The notes beneath the pieces are model-generated. The model had not been told where the DNA came from and made no database searches. It saw only the letters and a program-made list of their open reading frames with translations. A program made the translations under genes and the position numbers. Of a DNA stretch of 5,648 nt, positions 4,149 to 5,648 are shown in pieces. Each line of letters begins with the position of its first letter. Positions within the stretch are counted from its first letter, which is position 1. The DNA is taken from NCBI GenBank assembly GCA_019747455.1, contig JAIEQT010000191.1, positions 1-5,648 of the forward strand, written 5' to 3'. The DNA comes from Chitinophagaceae bacterium (lineage in GTDB: Bacteria > Bacteroidota > Bacteroidia > Chitinophagales > Chitinophagaceae).

Positions 4149-5648
4149 TTATAAACCCTTCAGCCCCTCCTCAATTACCTGTATGGGCGCGGGAGCATCT
4201 GCTTGTTTTTTGCGTTCTAAAGCAATGACTTCCGGCTTTGCATTTTGTACAAACTTTTCATTGGATAACTTCTTTATTACAGATTGTAAAAATTTTTGTT
4301 GATACTGTAAATCTTTTTCCAACTCGGCTCGCATAGAAGATGTATCTAATTCTTTTTCAGCGGCTATATAGAATTTATCTGTTTCTACAGCAACCACTAT
4401 TGTGTTGGTAACAGCTTCTTGTGTGAATGTAATATCAGTAGCATTTACCTGCTTTTTTAAAATGCTTTCAATAGGTTTATATCTATCAATATTATTAGTT
4501 TGTATAGATAGCTGAACAGTTTCTTTGGGCTTTATTTGATTTTTATTTCTACTGTCTCTCAAAGCTGTTATCACTTTTTTCAATAGCTCGGCTGCCTCTA
4601 GAACAGATTGATCTGCATTACCTAAGCTGGTAAATTGTTTTACACATAGATCATCGGTTTGTGGTTGCAATTGATGATATATTTCTTCTGTTATAAAAGG
4701 CATGAAGGGATGCAATAACTGCATGAGTTGCTCAAAATAATAAACTGTTTGTTCATACACTTTGGCATCTATGGGTTGCTCAAAACCGGGTTTTACCCAT
4801 TCCAAATACCAACTACAGAAATCATCCCAAATCAATGAATACAATACTTTCAGTGCCTCGCTTAATTTGAATTGATTCAGTAAGCTATCTATTTCAGCGG
4901 CTACCTGACGCAAACGATTATGAAACCAGTTGCCAGCAAAATCATTTTGAGATGAAGCTATCGTATTATCTTTACGGTGCTCCCAACTCTTTACTAATTT
5001 GAGGGCATTCCATAATTTATTATTGAAATTTCTTCCTTGTTCTAAGGCCGATTCATCAAATAGAATATCATTACCGGCAGGAGAGGCAATCATAATGCCG
5101 AAGCGAACAGCATCTGCACCATATTGATCTATTAAACCGAGTAAGTCGGGAGAATTACCCAAACTCTTACTCATTTTTCTTCCTAATTTATCTCTAACGA
5201 TACCTGTAAAGTATACGTCTTTAAAGGGTTTTAATTGTTTATACTCATAACCTGCCATAATCATTCTGGCAACCCAAAAGAAAATAATTTCCGGTGCGGT
5301 AACCAAAGTGCTGGTAGGGTAGTAGTAGTTTACTTCTTTATTATTGGGGTCCGATAAACCTTTAAATACTTCAAAAGGCCATAACCAGGAAGAGAACCAC
5401 GTATCCAAACAATCTTCATCTTGTTTGATATCGCTGATAGTTAAAGTTGGATTTTTGACTTGTAAAGCTGTTAATGCATCTTCAGCCGTTTTAGCCACGG
5501 CATAGTCTCCATCCGGGGTGTACCAAGCAGGTATGCGATGCCCCCACCATAATTGTCGGCTTATACACCAATCCTTAATATTCTCCATCCAATGACGATA
5601 GAGGTTTTTGAATTTAGTGGGATGGAAATTTATTTCTTCTTCCATTAC
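4149..5648 (-). CDS. valS: Valyl-tRNA synthetase, C-terminal part (5' end beyond window)
   Basis: Class I aminoacyl-tRNA synthetase that charges tRNA-Val with valine in the cytoplasm. The visible 499 codons carry, in order (residues counted from the first visible Met at 5645): ISRQLWWGHRIPAWY (28-42), which follows the editing domain; the DTWFSSWLWPF block (81-91); VTAPEIIFFWVARM (115-128); the KMSKS loop at 157-161 (bases 5163-5177); an anticodon-binding helical domain at about 205-360 with HPFMPFITEEIYHQL; and a C-terminal coiled-coil tRNA-binding arm from about 424 to the end (ERKKQADA near the terminus). The frame stays open past that Met to the window edge, so the Met is internal. Bacterial ValRS is typically about 870-950 aa, so the HIGH motif and the editing domain should lie beyond the right edge. 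All visible motifs are intact. The stop is followed by the heptad-repeat spacer and the GNAT gene. Confidence 0.97.
   Translation of the reverse strand, partial: VMEEEINFHPTKFKNLYRHWMENIKDWCISRQLWWGHRIPAWYTPDGDYAVAKTAEDALTALQVKNPTLTISDIKQDEDCLDTWFSSWLWPFEVFKGLSDPNNKEVNYYYPTSTLVTAPEIIFFWVARMIMAGYEYKQLKPFKDVYFTGIVRDKLGRKMSKSLGNSPDLLGLIDQYGADAVRFGIMIASPAGNDILFDESALEQGRNFNNKLWNALKLVKSWEHRKDNTIASSQNDFAGNWFHNRLRQVAAEIDSLLNQFKLSEALKVLYSLIWDDFCSWYLEWVKPGFEQPIDAKVYEQTVYYFEQLMQLLHPFMPFITEEIYHQLQPQTDDLCVKQFTSLGNADQSVLEAAELLKKVITALRDSRNKNQIKPKETVQLSIQTNNIDRYKPIESILKKQVNATDITFTQEAVTNTIVVAVETDKFYIAAEKELDTSSMRAELEKDLQYQQKFLQSVIKKLSNEKFVQNAKPEVIALERKKQADAPAPIQVIEEGLKGL

Noticed and set aside
4012..4302. Open frame of 96 codons on the + strand covering the repeat block
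   Set aside because: It overlaps the GNAT start, the whole heptad-repeat spacer and the valS 3' end in antisense. The translation is Ser/Arg/Phe-rich with no recognisable domain, so it is a shadow.

Overview
The window looks like a chromosomal segment from a low-GC member of the Bacteroidota, probably the Chitinophagia/Sphingobacteriia side. This rests on the protein flavour (Lrp, HxlR, Crp-like, YCII-related, DoxX-like and ValRS sequences), on start codons preceded by A/T-rich sequence rather than strong Shine-Dalgarno sites, on a promoter close to the Bacteroidota -33 TTG / -7 TAnnTTTG pattern, and on a BlaB/IND-like subclass B1 metallo-beta-lactamase. The genus assignment is inference only.

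Layout from left to right. An Lrp/AsnC regulator (48-542, +) converges on a secreted subclass B1 metallo-beta-lactamase (550-1263, -). The two stop codons are joined by a 2-copy heptanucleotide repeat. The lactamase diverges from a Crp/Fnr-type regulator (1303-1872, +) across only 39 bp, which hold a palindrome. After a recognisable promoter comes a two-gene unit: a YCII-related protein (1951-2304, +) and a four-helix DoxX-like membrane protein (2315-2731, +). It ends at a perfect 15-bp hairpin that probably serves both strands. A SnoaL/NTF2-like protein (2782-3132, -) diverges from an HxlR regulator (3218-3571, +) across 85 bp that contain a likely HxlR operator. HxlR converges on a GNAT acetyltransferase (3576-4058, -). 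Upstream of the GNAT gene lie an 80-bp heptanucleotide-repeat hairpin and then the C-terminal part of valyl-tRNA synthetase (4149-5648, -), which runs off the window.

How the genes may work together: most of the window is a string of one-component regulators next to small stress or detoxification-type genes (lactamase, YCII, DoxX-like, SnoaL-like, GNAT). The two divergent pairs, lactamase/Crp-like and SnoaL-like/HxlR, are the best candidates for local regulator-target relationships. No mobile element, phage gene, CRISPR array, tRNA or rRNA was seen, and there is no gene-free stretch over 300 bp. The least ordinary signal is the pair of 7-bp-period repeats in intergenic spacers, above all the five GGG-bearing heptads facing five degenerate complementary heptads at 4064-4143.
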